This document shows, piece after piece, positions 46,531 to 56,818 of a stretch of DNA of 64,000 bases. The notes beneath the pieces are model-generated. The model did no database searches. It was not told the origin of the DNA and saw nothing but the letters and a program-made list of their open reading frames with translations. Position numbers and translations under genes: made by a program. The stretch lies in contig CAJWBE010000015.1 of the NCBI GenBank assembly GCA_913020045.1, forward strand, positions 17,188 through 81,187. Direction: 5' to 3'. The stretch is from an uncultured Oleiphilus sp. (lineage in GTDB: Bacteria; Pseudomonadota; Gammaproteobacteria; Pseudomonadales; Oleiphilaceae). Within the stretch, counting starts at the first letter, position 1. Every line of letters begins with the position of its first letter.

Positions 46531-46769
46531 AGTACTGACTGACTCACCTTGTTATTAGTATTTGTTTTCTATCTCAAGGCCGATACTTCGGCCGCGAGCC
46601 AATAAAGCATAAGTAATACGAACAAAACAAGCACTAACAATAGGTCGCAACTCAAAAATCTTGTTAAGTATTCCATAAACGTCGATTGTCGTTGCAAAAA
46701 GAGTATTAGAATCCCGTATCATACCGCCCAACTCACATTACGCCTTGATGATTCAACAGGTTCTTAAAC
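46531..46769. promoter_or_regulatory. glpK-glpD divergent control region
   Basis: This 239-base intergenic region must hold both promoters. A perfect 6-bp dyad GGCCGA-TACT-TCGGCC lies at 46578-46593 on the glpK side. A possible TAGAAT/TATCAT area lies near 46710-46725 on the glpD side without a good -35. I cannot identify a GlpR or CRP site by eye. Confidence 0.4.
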
Positions 46770-48332
46770 ATGGATTTGCTTTCCGCTCACTACAATATCG
46801 CCGTCATTGGTGGCGGTGTAAATGGCACGGGTATCGCTGCAGACGCGGCTGGCAGAGGACTAAAAGTCATGCTCTGCGAACAGAACGACCTCGCCTCTGG
46901 AACCTCCTCTGCTAGTAGCAAGCTTATTCATGGCGGGCTGCGCTACTTAGAGCACTATGAGTTTCGTTTGGTGAGAGAAGCTCTTCGTGAGCGAGAGGTC
47001 ATGCTGGGTAAGGCTCCGCACCTAGTATCTCCTTTAAAATTTACGCTTCCTCACCGTCCCCATCTGCGACCTGCATGGTTAATTCGATGTGGCCTTTTCC
47101 TTTATGATCTACTCGGCTCGGGAAAAAATCGCTCCCTACCAAACGCTGCATCAGTATCGTTTAAAGAAGACAGTCCGTTAAGAGAGTCAATCACTAGGGG
47201 CTTTGAATATTATGATTGCTGGGTAGACGATGCCAGGTTAGTCGTTTCCAATGCGCTCGATGCCGCCCGCCACGGTGCTAATATCCAGGTACAAACAGAA
47301 TGCGTTGGCGCAAGGTATGATGCGGATGAAGCCTGCTGGCGCCTAACAATGCACAGCAAACAGGATAACCGTCGTTACGAACTCACTGCCGACAACATCG
47401 TTAATGCGTCTGGCCCTTGGTTAAACAAATTTATCGAAAGCAGTGTTGAGAATACGAAACCTTCACGCGGCATTCGTTTAATCAAAGGGAGCCACATTAT
47501 CGTTCCCCGCACACTCAATACAAACACCGCGTTTATTCTTCAAAATGAAGATAAGCGTATCGTTTTCGTCATGCCCTACCTCGATGACTTTACGCTGATC
47601 GGCACCACTGACAAAGAATACACGGGCGCAGCAGAAGATGTATCGATTGACGACTGGGAAACCGATTACCTCTTGAACATTTATAATCAACACTTCAAAA
47701 ATACGCTTCGACAAGAAGACATTGTTTCAACCTATTCAGGCATACGGCCATTGTGTGACGATGAGTCAGACGACCCGTCAGCGATTACGCGAGACTACAC
47801 GCTCGACGTCAGTACTTACGGTAAAAAGAACGCCTTGCTTTCTATCTACGGAGGAAAGATCACAACCTATAGAAAGCTTGCCGAAGCAGCTCTCGAAACA
47901 CTCAAACCTTATCTGCCTGAGCATGCGGGACCTTGGACCCAGCATAGCCCTCTTCCGGGAGCCGATTGCCCCGGACAGAAGTTAGACGACATCCAAGCCG
48001 CCATATCAAAAGCAGCCCCATGGCTAGATAGTTCCAGTCTAATGCGCTTCGCCAGTAGTTACGGATTGCTGAGCCTGGAATTTTTGAGCGGTTTAAGTTG
48101 CCCATCTGAATTAGGTGAAGATTTTGGTGCAGGTTTACGGCAGGTAGAAGTAGACTACTTGATTCACAAAGAGTGGGCGCATAGCGCTGAAGATATTTTG
48201 TGGCGGCGTACGAAGCTAGGTCTAAAATTCTCAGAGGAACAAGTCGATATACTGGAGAAATATGTGTCTAATGCCCGCACTAGCATCAAAGATAAAAATC
48301 TAGAAACGGCTACGCTAAGGGCTGTGCCTTAG
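46770..48332 (+). CDS. glpD: Aerobic glycerol-3-phosphate dehydrogenase
   Basis: Membrane-associated FAD enzyme that oxidises glycerol-3-phosphate to dihydroxyacetone phosphate and passes electrons to quinone. The 520-residue protein opens with the FAD loop AVIGGGVNGTGIAADAAGRG. It continues through SSASSKLIHGGLRYLEHYEF, the NASGPWLNKF segment and the GIRPL region, to the DAO C-terminal domain. It is divergent from glpK, so the pair forms a glycerol-use unit. No glpR regulator is in view. Confidence 0.97.
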   Translation: MDLLSAHYNIAVIGGGVNGTGIAADAAGRGLKVMLCEQNDLASGTSSASSKLIHGGLRYLEHYEFRLVREALREREVMLGKAPHLVSPLKFTLPHRPHLRPAWLIRCGLFLYDLLGSGKNRSLPNAASVSFKEDSPLRESITRGFEYYDCWVDDARLVVSNALDAARHGANIQVQTECVGARYDADEACWRLTMHSKQDNRRYELTADNIVNASGPWLNKFIESSVENTKPSRGIRLIKGSHIIVPRTLNTNTAFILQNEDKRIVFVMPYLDDFTLIGTTDKEYTGAAEDVSIDDWETDYLLNIYNQHFKNTLRQEDIVSTYSGIRPLCDDESDDPSAITRDYTLDVSTYGKKNALLSIYGGKITTYRKLAEAALETLKPYLPEHAGPWTQHSPLPGADCPGQKLDDIQAAISKAAPWLDSSSLMRFASSYGLLSLEFLSGLSCPSELGEDFGAGLRQVEVDYLIHKEWAHSAEDILWRRTKLGLKFSEEQVDILEKYVSNARTSIKDKNLETATLRAVP

Positions 48333-48342
48333 CGTTAACACA

Positions 48343-49896
48343 CTATGTCGTATGCTGTTTTCTAGGCCAAACTAAACTGAACTTGGCGCCACCCATAGCA
48401 CTGCGGCCTAGGAATGCTTGCCCGCCATGCCAATACAATATTCGACGAACTATTGATAAACCGAGACCATACCCTCCTGAACTTCGCGTACGGCTGTCAT
48501 CAAGCCTTGCGAACGGTGTGAAAACAGACTCCCAGTCTTCCTCCGGGATCCCTGGTCCATCATCTTCAACATCAACACGAAACGTATCTTGATCGAAGCT
48601 ACAAATTACTTTAACCGTAGAATTCGCGTAGCGAGTTGCATTGCCCACCAAGTTTTGAATAGATCGATGTATATATCTAGCTTCCACCTCTGAATCCTTC
48701 CAAAGGTCTGAACCTTTTTTATATTCAGAAACGATCTTCATGTCAGGCTTAACACTACTTTGCTCAGACACGACTTGCTCAACAATGTCCATGATATTGG
48801 CATCATGAAATGCCAATATTGGTCCGCCCTGCTCCAGCCTTGCGTAGGTCAATATCTCATCAATCAACTCATCGAGTTCTTGGATATCCCCATCAATACC
48901 GGTAATTTGTTTTTGTAGGCTTTTCTGATCGGGGCAGTCTTCAATCATCTGCACACCAAAACGAATCCGAGCAACAGGCGTTCTTAGCTCATGCGACACG
49001 GCATGAATCATTTCCTTTTGAATATACATCAAGCGCTGTATGTGATCGGCCATGCTATTAAACGCTAGCCCCAAGCGACCGACTGCATCAGAATTGGCCG
49101 CGCGCTTGACGCGAGCATCAAGCTCACCACGTGCAATGCGACTCGCCACCGTTTCAACGTTCCGCAATTGTCGATCGAGACCCTGCAGCATCAAATACAC
49201 AACCATTGCCAGCGCACTCACGCCCAACGCCAGTAATAAAAGAGCGACAAACCAAGAAAAGGAAGAATACGGCGCAGGAAAAGATATCTGATAAACCGAG
49301 CCATCGCTTGAGCGCAGAAAGCCGGTCACCGAGCCTTTAGATAGCATGAGCGATCGATGAGAATCATCAAGCGGGTCCAAAATAACAGCGTTATCTAATA
49401 ACGATTCGTCATCTAATTTCGATAAAGTAATATCAAATTTGTCTTGAACACGATCAAACTCACTTTCCTCTAACGCTTCAGCGCCTAGGTTTGAGTCCAG
49501 TATTTCACCCAATAAAAAAAGGTAAAAATGATAAAACTCTTCTCCATCTGAACGCGAATCAAGCTGCAGCAACAAGTCATTGTCTTGCACAGCAACCCAA
49601 GCTTTCAGGCGGCTCTGCTGTTCACCAAATACGGCCTGCCCCGCAGACAAGCGCGTTAACATCGCGCTGCCTAACGCCATCTGGTTCGAAGAAACAAGCG
49701 AAAGGGAGTCAAGGTTAGAGGCCGCCATCATCGACGGGTTTTGCGACAGATAAACCAAGGGAGGGCCAATTAAGTCACTCCAGTAGTGCTCATAACGCAC
49801 TTGATTGGTTAACTTAACCACCAACAAACTAAAAAGGCTTAGGGCAACTAACACTGCCACTAAGCCTGATAATATTCGAACGAGTAAAGTATTCAA
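48343..49896 (-). CDS. Sensor histidine kinase, RstB-like
   Basis: Inner-membrane sensor kinase paired with the response regulator at 49910-50656. Residues 5-27 form the first membrane helix, about 28-210 a periplasmic sensor region rich in Asp and Ser, and 214-237 the second helix. A HAMP linker, the HisKA motif (AVSHELRTPVAR with His302) and a HATPase_c domain with VGNATRYA, DDGPGIP and GGYGLGLSIV follow. Total length is 517. The closest general type is RstB/PhoQ-like, but the signal is unknown. It starts 13 bases after the regulator stop. Confidence 0.88.
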   Translation of the reverse strand: MNTLLVRILSGLVAVLVALSLFSLLVVKLTNQVRYEHYWSDLIGPPLVYLSQNPSMMAASNLDSLSLVSSNQMALGSAMLTRLSAGQAVFGEQQSRLKAWVAVQDNDLLLQLDSRSDGEEFYHFYLFLLGEILDSNLGAEALEESEFDRVQDKFDITLSKLDDESLLDNAVILDPLDDSHRSLMLSKGSVTGFLRSSDGSVYQISFPAPYSSFSWFVALLLLALGVSALAMVVYLMLQGLDRQLRNVETVASRIARGELDARVKRAANSDAVGRLGLAFNSMADHIQRLMYIQKEMIHAVSHELRTPVARIRFGVQMIEDCPDQKSLQKQITGIDGDIQELDELIDEILTYARLEQGGPILAFHDANIMDIVEQVVSEQSSVKPDMKIVSEYKKGSDLWKDSEVEARYIHRSIQNLVGNATRYANSTVKVICSFDQDTFRVDVEDDGPGIPEEDWESVFTPFARLDDSRTRSSGGYGLGLSIVRRILYWHGGQAFLGRSAMGGAKFSLVWPRKQHTT

Positions 49897-49909
49897 GAGC
49901 AGAAGCCGC

Positions 49910-50656
49910 TTAAGCTTCTTTTACAAACAAATAACCTTTGCTTCGTACGGTCTTAATCCGACGAGGATGAACAGGGTCGTCACCAATTTTAGGACGAATC
50001 CTAGAGACCCGAACGTCGATTGAACGATCCTGTCCGTCGTACTCAATACCCCTCAAAGCGGTAAAAATTTCTTCACGACTTAATACATTTCCAGCATTGC
50101 TTGACAGCAACCAAAGTAAATCGAATTCCGCACTTGTTAGGTCAATACTTTCTTCGTCTAGCCACGCTTCGCGCATTGACGAGTCGACAATCAAGTTATT
50201 AAACGTTAAACGGCTAGGACCGCCAGCGCCATTTGCGTCTCCACCAGCGCCGTCTGCACTAGAGTCGTGATCTTTGATACGTCGCAATAATGCTCGGATC
50301 CGAGCCAACAAGACTCTTGGACGCACAGGCTTCGACATATAGTCGTCAGCCCCCATCTCCAAACCTAACACCTGATCTAAATCATCGGTTCGGGCAGTCA
50401 GCATCAAAATCGGGCCGTTATAAGATGGCCTCACTTTGCGACAAATTGAAAGACCATCTTCACCTGGGAGCATTAAATCTAAAACGACCAAATCAGGTCG
50501 TTCAGTGGTAATGCGTTCTACGGCGTGTGAACCATTTGGCTCCACCGATACAACTAACCCATTACTCTCTAAATACTCTTTCGTCAGATCAGCCAAACGC
50601 TCATCATCTTCGACGATCAATATACGCCATGCTTCGTTATTATCTTCAACTTCCAT
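49910..50656 (-). CDS. OmpR-family response regulator, RstA-like
   Basis: DNA-binding regulator with a receiver domain (acidic pair Asp17/Asp18, phosphate acceptor Asp60 in VVLDLMLPGEDG, switch Thr in LTARTD, Lys in SKPVRP) and a C-terminal winged helix with the RSIDVRVSRIR recognition segment. The 248-residue protein has an unusual Ser/Asp/Gly-rich linker (about residues 131-146) between the domains. It is the first gene of a pair with the kinase. The upstream 171-base region has TTTTGTTG and CAACAAAA arms that could be an autoregulatory site. Target genes are unknown. Confidence 0.9.
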   Translation of the reverse strand: MEVEDNNEAWRILIVEDDERLADLTKEYLESNGLVVSVEPNGSHAVERITTERPDLVVLDLMLPGEDGLSICRKVRPSYNGPILMLTARTDDLDQVLGLEMGADDYMSKPVRPRVLLARIRALLRRIKDHDSSADGAGGDANGAGGPSRLTFNNLIVDSSMREAWLDEESIDLTSAEFDLLWLLSSNAGNVLSREEIFTALRGIEYDGQDRSIDVRVSRIRPKIGDDPVHPRRIKTVRSKGYLFVKEA

Positions 50657-50827
50657 CAGCTCGTCTTATGTAATCGTAGGTGGACTTTAAACAGGCCTTA
50701 GCCCGGTTATTTTGTTGCAAAGAACAAAGATCAACAACAAAACAACTACTTGTAACAGTAAGTATATATGCTGTTTCAAAAATTACCTGAAAATTTTTAG
50801 ACAACAAATTTTACTCAAAAACAGGCG

Positions 50828-51286
50828 TTAATTCTTAGCTGTTTCAAACTCAATTTCTTCAGCGGTTGCGTCTCTAGCTTCAATAATATCAAGCTCGAAA
50901 ACCAGCGTGAGACCTGCAAGCGGATGATTCGCGTCGACAAGCACTTCCGCTCCAGAAACCTTTGCAACTTTAACAATTTGCACTTGGTCGCCCGTGTTAG
51001 TTTGGAATTTCATTCCGGGTACCACCGACTCTACGCCATCAAATAAACTGAGCGGCACGGTATTAAGTAGCTCCTCCTGATGCTCGCCGTAAGCGAGTTC
51101 AGGTGGCACAGTCACTTCAATCCGATCACCTGTTTGACGACCTTCTAAGGCCTTTTGAATCCCTTTGATAACCGTTTTGCTTCCTTCAACAAAGGACATT
51201 GGCTCCCCACCTTCGGAGGTATCCACTACGTCTCCTTCAGGATTCTTTAACCAGTAGTTCACTTTGTAATATTTTGGCTTACTCAT
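50828..51286 (-). CDS. FKBP-type peptidyl-prolyl isomerase (SlyD/FklB-like)
   Basis: Proline isomerase chaperone of the FKBP class. The 152-residue protein has the FKBP core with GEPMSFVEGSKTVIKGIQKALEGRQTGD as the main conserved run, then VPPELAYGEH, and the SlyD-like insert (TNTGDQVQIVKV, DANHPLAGLTLVFELDII). It lacks the His/Cys-rich metal tail of SlyD, so it may resemble FkpB (SlpA). No signal peptide is seen, so it is cytoplasmic. The preceding gene on the same strand is the PhaC-like enzyme, 74 bases away. Confidence 0.88.
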   Translation of the reverse strand: MSKPKYYKVNYWLKNPEGDVVDTSEGGEPMSFVEGSKTVIKGIQKALEGRQTGDRIEVTVPPELAYGEHQEELLNTVPLSLFDGVESVVPGMKFQTNTGDQVQIVKVAKVSGAEVLVDANHPLAGLTLVFELDIIEARDATAEEIEFETAKN

Positions 51287-51360
51287 TTATACCTTCTCTT
51301 TTAAATTCTTAATCCTAACGCTGCCACGATCTCAATGCATAGCAACGAGACTAACACCTA

Positions 51361-52488
51361 TTAATTTGAACGATCTGCTAGCCAGTCTGCGCTAATTGCC
51401 CACGTATTCTCCGGCGCTCGACTTCCAGCAAAGACTCCTGCATGTCCTCCGGGAACCACATGAAATTCCTTATCTTCAGACGACACAATGTCTAATACCT
51501 TTCTTGCCGCTGTCGGGCTTACTAGGCTGTCGCTATCTCCGGCAAATGCCAAAATAGAACACTGAATACGTTCAAATTCAGCTTTGCTTTTCCCAATGCG
51601 CATTTTTCCCTTGGCCATTTTATTCTTAAGCATCATATGAACGGCCATATCTTTTATTGTCTCTCCAGGATAATCGACCATATCGTCAAACCACTTGCTC
51701 ATTGTGACGCTTTCTTCAAGATACTCACGATCCCAAAGATTAACGTATTTCTCAAGCGAGTTGACCACAGTACCTACCGGATTCGTCATTTTGAACGCTA
51801 ATGATGAGGCCCAACCCGGTACGTGAAAAAATCTCGCAGGCATATCTAGTAAAGAGAAATTGAGTACTTTTGAAATAGCTTGTGTCGGACCATATACTGC
51901 AGACATTACGCGACCAGCCGCTCCACTTTCATGCATATCAACAGGGCTAGCGACGGTTATCAAATTGCGTACGTCATCATCACCACTCGTCGCTAGATAC
52001 ATCAGCGATAACAATCCCCCCATACAGTAGGCAAAAATGGAGATTTCTTCGTTACCGCTGCACTCTTTAACGGACCTAACAACCTCGGGCATCCACTCAA
52101 GAACGTAAGTTTCTAGTGACAAATCACTATGGTCCGCCGTGACGTCTCCCCAGTCGACTAAGTAGACATCGAAACCTTGCGCGAGAAAGAATCTTACGAT
52201 ACTTCGATGAGGCATCAGGTCAAAAATCATTGCTGTTGCCGCCAAGGGAGGCACTAGTAAAAGAGGTGTCCTATGTTGCTTTCTAGACACCGGAACAAGC
52301 TGCGAACCGATCTCGATTTCATCGTCTTCGAGAGGCCGATAATGCTTCACAGATAAAATACGATCTGCATAGATTTCGTCAAAATCACTCTGGTTCGAAA
52401 TATTAAAATTGTCCGCGGCAACCACTTGTTCGATACCGTTCAATACCGACCATAATGCTTTTTGCAGCAGTCCTGGTGATCGACTCAT
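51361..52488 (-). CDS. PhaC-like alpha/beta hydrolase-fold synthase
   Basis: Likely a polyhydroxyalkanoate-synthase-type acyltransferase or related hydrolase. The 375-residue protein carries the elbow AYCMGG with Cys155 in place of the usual serine, the Asp in AGDSDSLV (Asp320), and the His in VPGGHAGVF (His349). This Cys-Asp-His set, and the spacing of about 29 residues from Asp to His, match class III PhaC from memory (Cys149, Asp302, His331 in Allochromatium). The N-terminal PPLAATAMIFDLMPHRS and VDWGD segments also fit. No phaE, phaA, phaB, phasin or depolymerase gene is adjacent, and the first elbow Gly is Ala. The polymer role is inference. Confidence 0.7.
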   Translation of the reverse strand: MSRSPGLLQKALWSVLNGIEQVVAADNFNISNQSDFDEIYADRILSVKHYRPLEDDEIEIGSQLVPVSRKQHRTPLLLVPPLAATAMIFDLMPHRSIVRFFLAQGFDVYLVDWGDVTADHSDLSLETYVLEWMPEVVRSVKECSGNEEISIFAYCMGGLLSLMYLATSGDDDVRNLITVASPVDMHESGAAGRVMSAVYGPTQAISKVLNFSLLDMPARFFHVPGWASSLAFKMTNPVGTVVNSLEKYVNLWDREYLEESVTMSKWFDDMVDYPGETIKDMAVHMMLKNKMAKGKMRIGKSKAEFERIQCSILAFAGDSDSLVSPTAARKVLDIVSSEDKEFHVVPGGHAGVFAGSRAPENTWAISADWLADRSN

Positions 52489-52512
52489 GCTAATGAATTC
52501 CTAGGTTAACGA

Positions 52513-52531
52513 TGCCTTCAAAGCGAAGGCA
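52513..52531 (-). terminator. Possible weak terminator after tas
   Basis: A perfect 7-bp stem TGCCTTC/GAAGGCA with a 5-base loop lies 30 bases after the tas stop and just before the PhaC-like gene. No strong T run follows. Confidence 0.35.
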
Positions 52532-52560
52532 ATCAGAAAGTACTGTTAAGGATAAAACGA

Positions 52561-53598
52561 TCACGGACAAGGGTATGTGTGATCTTGATGAAGCAACTCT
52601 AACTTTTTAACCAGCTCAGTCGAAAGCGAGACGTCTATACTGTCAATGTTTTCAGCTAACTGCTCCATACTAGTCGCCCCGATAATATTGCTGGTCACAA
52701 AAGGACGACTGTTGACAAAGGCTAGCGCCAATTGGCACAAAGACAAGCCAGACTCTTTCGCTAGCGCATCATACGCAGCCACCGCATTATCTGCGCGAGC
52801 ATGCGCATATCGAACGAACCGCTCATACAAAGTAATCCGAGCCCCAGCCGGTTTTGCTCCGTTAAGGTATTTACCTGTCAAGACACCAAACGCTAAAGGA
52901 GAGTAGGCTAGCAAACCGACGTTCTCGCGATGAGAGCACTCCGCCAAGCCCACTTCGTAACTTCGATTCAATAGATTATAAGGGTTCTGTACACTAACCG
53001 GACGAGGCATATTGAGCTCTTTGGCAATCGCAATACAATGCATTAAACCCCATGAAGTTTCATTCGATAGTCCGTAGTGCCTTATTTTTCCGGACTCTAT
53101 CAAATCCTTAAGCGCCGCCATCGTGTCACGCAGCGGAATCGATGACGCATCCTCTTCCGGAACGTATCCAAGCTGCCCAAAGTAATTGGTAGAGCGTTCA
53201 GGCCAATGTAACTGGTAAACATCAACATAATCAGTCTTGAGACGCGTAAGACTTGCGTCCAGCGCTTCGACAATATGGCGACGATCCAAGCGAGGACCAC
53301 CACGCAAATGAGGCAGCCACGCGGCTGGACCGGCTACCTTAGTCGCCAGAATAATACGGTCCCGACCTCCCCTTGCAGACAACCAACTACCAATATAAGA
53401 CTCAGTCAGACCTTGAGTCGCCTCTTTTGGAGGAACCGGATACATTTCCGCGGTATCGATAAAGTTAATACCCCGATCCAGCGCATAATCAATCTGCTCA
53501 TGCGCCTGGCTTTCAGTGTTCTGTTCACCCCAAGTCATTGTCCCAAGACACAATTCACTCACTTCAAGACTGGTATCGCCTAATTTTTTGTAGTCCAT
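52561..53598 (-). CDS. tas: Aldo/keto reductase Tas
   Basis: NADPH-dependent aldo/keto reductase. The 345-residue length is one short of E. coli Tas (346). It has the LGTMTWGEQNTE N-terminus, the FIDTAEMYPVPP segment with the catalytic Tyr, the DYVDVYQLHWPERSTN motif with catalytic-site His, and the ATSMEQLAENI C-terminal region. AAGGAG lies a few bases before the ATG. The physiological substrate is unknown. It lies 63 bases after oadB, separated by a strong terminator, so it is not part of that operon. Confidence 0.9.
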   Translation of the reverse strand: MDYKKLGDTSLEVSELCLGTMTWGEQNTESQAHEQIDYALDRGINFIDTAEMYPVPPKEATQGLTESYIGSWLSARGGRDRIILATKVAGPAAWLPHLRGGPRLDRRHIVEALDASLTRLKTDYVDVYQLHWPERSTNYFGQLGYVPEEDASSIPLRDTMAALKDLIESGKIRHYGLSNETSWGLMHCIAIAKELNMPRPVSVQNPYNLLNRSYEVGLAECSHRENVGLLAYSPLAFGVLTGKYLNGAKPAGARITLYERFVRYAHARADNAVAAYDALAKESGLSLCQLALAFVNSRPFVTSNIIGATSMEQLAENIDSIDVSLSTELVKKLELLHQDHTYPCP

Positions 53599-53615
53599 AC
53601 ATTCTCCTTAGGAAT

Positions 53616-53645
53616 AAAAAACCCCGGCAGATGCCAGGGTTTTTT
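53616..53645 (-). terminator. Intrinsic terminator after oadB
   Basis: A 13-bp stem (AAAAAACCCCGGC/GCCAGGGTTTTTT with one mismatch) and AGAT loop, with T runs on both sides. It ends the oadGAB operon just upstream of the tas ribosome site. Confidence 0.88.
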
Positions 53646-53661
53646 AAACAACAAATTGGGA

Positions 53662-54987
53662 TCAACCGCCCAAAAACTTAATCATCACGCCCGCCGCGAC
53701 AGCTGAGCCAATAACGCCCGCAACGTTCGGGCCCATCGCATGCATTAACAAGAAGTTTTGAGAATTGTTATCCAACCCTACCTTGTTAGAAACACGTGCT
53801 GCCATCGGCACCGCTGAAACACCTGCAGAACCAATTAATGGATTGATTTTCTGCGTACTAAAAACGTTCATCAACTTCGCCATTAGTACACCAGTGCCTG
53901 TACCAACACCGAACGCCACCATTCCGAGAATTAGAATACCTAGCGTCTGCAAATCTAAGAACTTATCAGCACCAAGCTTCGAGCCAACAGACAAACCTAA
54001 GAAGATCGTTACAACATTGATCAAAGCATTTTGCGCAGTATCTGACAAACGATCTACCACACCACACTCTTTCATCAGGTTACCTAAACAAAACATACCT
54101 AGAAGAGGCGCTGCATCAGGCAAGAACAAAGCGACCAAAATCAATACGGCGATTGGAAACAAAATCTTTTCGAGCTGATTAACCGGGCGCAATTGCACCA
54201 TTTTGATCTTACGCTCTTCCGCTGTCGTTAAGGCATTCATAATAGGCGGCTGTAGAACTGGCACCAACGCCATATAAGAGTACGCAGCAACCGCAATGGC
54301 TCCAAGTAGGTGTGGCGCAAGAACACTCGCCACATAGATCGATGTCGGGCCATCAGCACCACCAATGATACCAATTGCCGCCGCTTCATAGATCGTAAAA
54401 TCCATGATGCCAGCAGAGGTCATCAGTGCAGCACCTAAGACCGTCCCGAAAATACCGAATTGCGCCGCAGCACCTAATAAGATGGTCTTAGGATTCGCCA
54501 ACAACGGACCAAAGTCCGTCATTGCACCAACACCTAAGAAAATCAGTAAAGGACCAACGGTACTGCCGATAATTACACTGTAAAAGTTAGCCAACATTCC
54601 GTTCGCATAACCAGCATCTGCCGCGACATGGGCTGCCTGATAAACAGTTGAATGATCTGCTGTTTTATACGCATCCTTGAAAGCGGCCAATGTTTCTTTG
54701 GTTATTTCTTGGCCAACATCAAACGGCACCTTCAACACCTCAGCCATTGCTGCCATCACTTCCGGCTTATGAAAGTGGATCGCGTTCTCAGCTGCGGTTA
54801 GCGCAAGACCTGCTTCAGGAATGTTAGCTAACACACCACCGAAACCAATTGGTACTAACAACAAAGGCTCAAAGCCCTTACGTATTGCCAAGTAAAGTAA
54901 AAACAAACACACGACAATCATCGTGACCTGGCCGCCGGTAATGTTGTAGAAACCACTACCAGTCCAGAGGTTAAGAATATTCTCCAT
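53662..54987 (-). CDS. oadB: Oxaloacetate decarboxylase, beta subunit (sodium pump)
   Basis: Integral membrane subunit that decarboxylates carboxybiotin and pumps Na+ outward. The 441-residue protein is highly hydrophobic, with about nine membrane segments. It has the family segments [11 protein letters not shown] (with conserved Asp), [15 protein letters not shown] and the closing [16 protein letters not shown]. It lies 10 bases after oadA, and is the last gene of the operon oadG-oadA-oadB. The sodium gradient it makes fits a marine lifestyle. Confidence 0.97.
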   Translation of the reverse strand: MENILNLWTGSGFYNITGGQVTMIVVCLFLLYLAIRKGFEPLLLVPIGFGGVLANIPEAGLALTAAENAIHFHKPEVMAAMAEVLKVPFDVGQEITKETLAAFKDAYKTADHSTVYQAAHVAADAGYANGMLANFYSVIIGSTVGPLLIFLGVGAMTDFGPLLANPKTILLGAAAQFGIFGTVLGAALMTSAGIMDFTIYEAAAIGIIGGADGPTSIYVASVLAPHLLGAIAVAAYSYMALVPVLQPPIMNALTTAEERKIKMVQLRPVNQLEKILFPIAVLILVALFLPDAAPLLGMFCLGNLMKECGVVDRLSDTAQNALINVVTIFLGLSVGSKLGADKFLDLQTLGILILGMVAFGVGTGTGVLMAKLMNVFSTQKINPLIGSAGVSAVPMAARVSNKVGLDNNSQNFLLMHAMGPNVAGVIGSAVAAGVMIKFLGG

Positions 54988-54997
54988 TGTCGTTTCC

Positions 54998-56785
54998 TTA
55001 TAGAGTCATCAAGGTGTCGCCAACGGAGACAGAGTCTCCCACTGCAACAGTGATAGAGCCAACAGTGCCCGCTCTTGGAGAACGAACCTCAGTTTCCATC
55101 TTCATCGCTTCGAGAATCAACAACAGATCACCTTCTTGAATTGCTTGGCCTGGCGTCACAACGACTTTAAAGATATTACCCGCCAATGGCGCAGGAACCG
55201 GCTCACCGCCACCTGCTGGAGCCGCCGCAGAAGAGTTTGCTGCAAGTCCAGCACCGCCTTCTACAGGAACCATACCGGTAACATCTCCGCCTTCCGACAC
55301 TTCAACAACGTAAGACTGTCCAGAAACGTTAATCGTGTAAGTCTCTTTACCGCCGGCAGCAGACGCCTTAACGTCATCAGCACTCGGGACTGGCTCAAAC
55401 GCACTCGCGTCGCCGCGGTTCTCTAGGAACTTCTGACCGATCTGAGGGAACAAAGCATAGGTCAATACGTCATCAACCACGTCGTCCGCCAACTTAAAGC
55501 CTTTCTCTGATGCCAATGCTTTCAGCTCATCAGTCAGCTTATCCATTTCTGACTCAAGTAAATCACCAGGGCGACACGTAATTGCCTCGGCGCCATCTAG
55601 AACGCGATCTTGTAGCTCTTTGTTATAAGGCGCAGGTGCAGCACCATATTCACCTTTGAGAATACCTGCCGTTTCTTTCGAGATAGACTTATAACGCTCG
55701 CCAGTTAGCACGTTCAATACAGCTTGCGTGCCGACGATCTGCGAAGTTGGTGTGACAAGAGGGATGTGGCCCAAATCTTCACGAACGCGAGGAATTTCTT
55801 CTAATACAGCGTCAAACTTATCTGCTGCACCCTGCTCCTTTAACTGATTTTCCATATTGGTCAACATGCCACCAGGCACTTGAGCGATTAGGATTCGCGA
55901 ATCAGTGCCGCGCAATGAACCTTCGAACTTAGCGTATTTCTTACGCACTTCACGGAAGTAAGCAGCAATTTCTTCAAGTTTTTTCATGTCTAGACCGGTG
56001 TCTCGATCTGTTCCAGCAAGCGCAGCTACAACACTTTCTGTCGCCGTATGACCATATGTCATCGCCATTGAAGAGATTGCAGTATCAACCCGGTCAATAC
56101 CTGCCTCAACTGCTTTCAGGATCGTCATATCGGACAGACCTGACGTCGCGTGAGCATGCAGTTGCACCTCTAGATCGGTTTGACCTTTCAAACGACTCAC
56201 AAGCTCGTAAGCGGCATACGGCGTTAACGTGCCAGCCATATCTTTGATTGCTATCGAGTCAGCACCCAAGTCTTCAATTTGCTTAGCTAAGCTCACCCAA
56301 TTTTCAAGTGTGTGCACTGGACTAGTTGTGTAAGACAACGTTGCTTGTGCATGACCACCATTTGCTTTAACTGCTTTTAATGCACGATCTAGATTGCGCG
56401 GATCGTTCATTGCGTCAAAAACGCGGAATACTTCAACGCCATTTTTCACAGCGCGTTCAACAAACTTATCTACAACATCATCCGCATAGTGGCGGTAACC
56501 CAACAAATTCTGCCCTCGCAGCAACATCTGTTGCTTCGTATTTGGCATCACTTTCTTTAGTTCGCGAATACGCTCCCATGGGTCTTCACCGATAAAACGG
56601 ATACAGGAATCAAATGTTGCACCACCCCAAGACTCAAGTGACCAATAACCCACTTGATCTAGTTTTTCAGCGATTGGCAACATATCGTCAATGCGCATAC
56701 GTGTCGCTAATAACGACTGGTGGGCGTCACGCAAAACGACATCGGTAATTCCCAACTTTTTCTTTGTATCTGTCATTGTAAACAA
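54998..56785 (-). CDS. oadA: Oxaloacetate decarboxylase, alpha subunit
   Basis: Biotin carboxyltransferase that moves CO2 from oxaloacetate to biotin, giving pyruvate. The 595-residue protein has the N-terminal HMGL-like TIM barrel ([17 protein letters not shown], metal- and substrate-binding), a conserved middle domain, an Ala/Gly/Pro-rich flexible linker near residues 500-535, and a C-terminal biotinyl domain with AMKM. The biotinylated Lys is residue 562. It sits between oadG (33 bases) and oadB (10 bases). Confidence 0.97.
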   Translation of the reverse strand: MFTMTDTKKKLGITDVVLRDAHQSLLATRMRIDDMLPIAEKLDQVGYWSLESWGGATFDSCIRFIGEDPWERIRELKKVMPNTKQQMLLRGQNLLGYRHYADDVVDKFVERAVKNGVEVFRVFDAMNDPRNLDRALKAVKANGGHAQATLSYTTSPVHTLENWVSLAKQIEDLGADSIAIKDMAGTLTPYAAYELVSRLKGQTDLEVQLHAHATSGLSDMTILKAVEAGIDRVDTAISSMAMTYGHTATESVVAALAGTDRDTGLDMKKLEEIAAYFREVRKKYAKFEGSLRGTDSRILIAQVPGGMLTNMENQLKEQGAADKFDAVLEEIPRVREDLGHIPLVTPTSQIVGTQAVLNVLTGERYKSISKETAGILKGEYGAAPAPYNKELQDRVLDGAEAITCRPGDLLESEMDKLTDELKALASEKGFKLADDVVDDVLTYALFPQIGQKFLENRGDASAFEPVPSADDVKASAAGGKETYTINVSGQSYVVEVSEGGDVTGMVPVEGGAGLAANSSAAAPAGGGEPVPAPLAGNIFKVVVTPGQAIQEGDLLLILEAMKMETEVRSPRAGTVGSITVAVGDSVSVGDTLMTL

Positions 56786-56818
56786 GCCTTCTGTTTAAGG
56801 TTTAGATCTTTATTTCGC

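Noticed and set aside
53765..54178. 137-codon plus-strand frame inside oadB
   Set aside because: It is a reverse-frame shadow of a well-conserved membrane gene.
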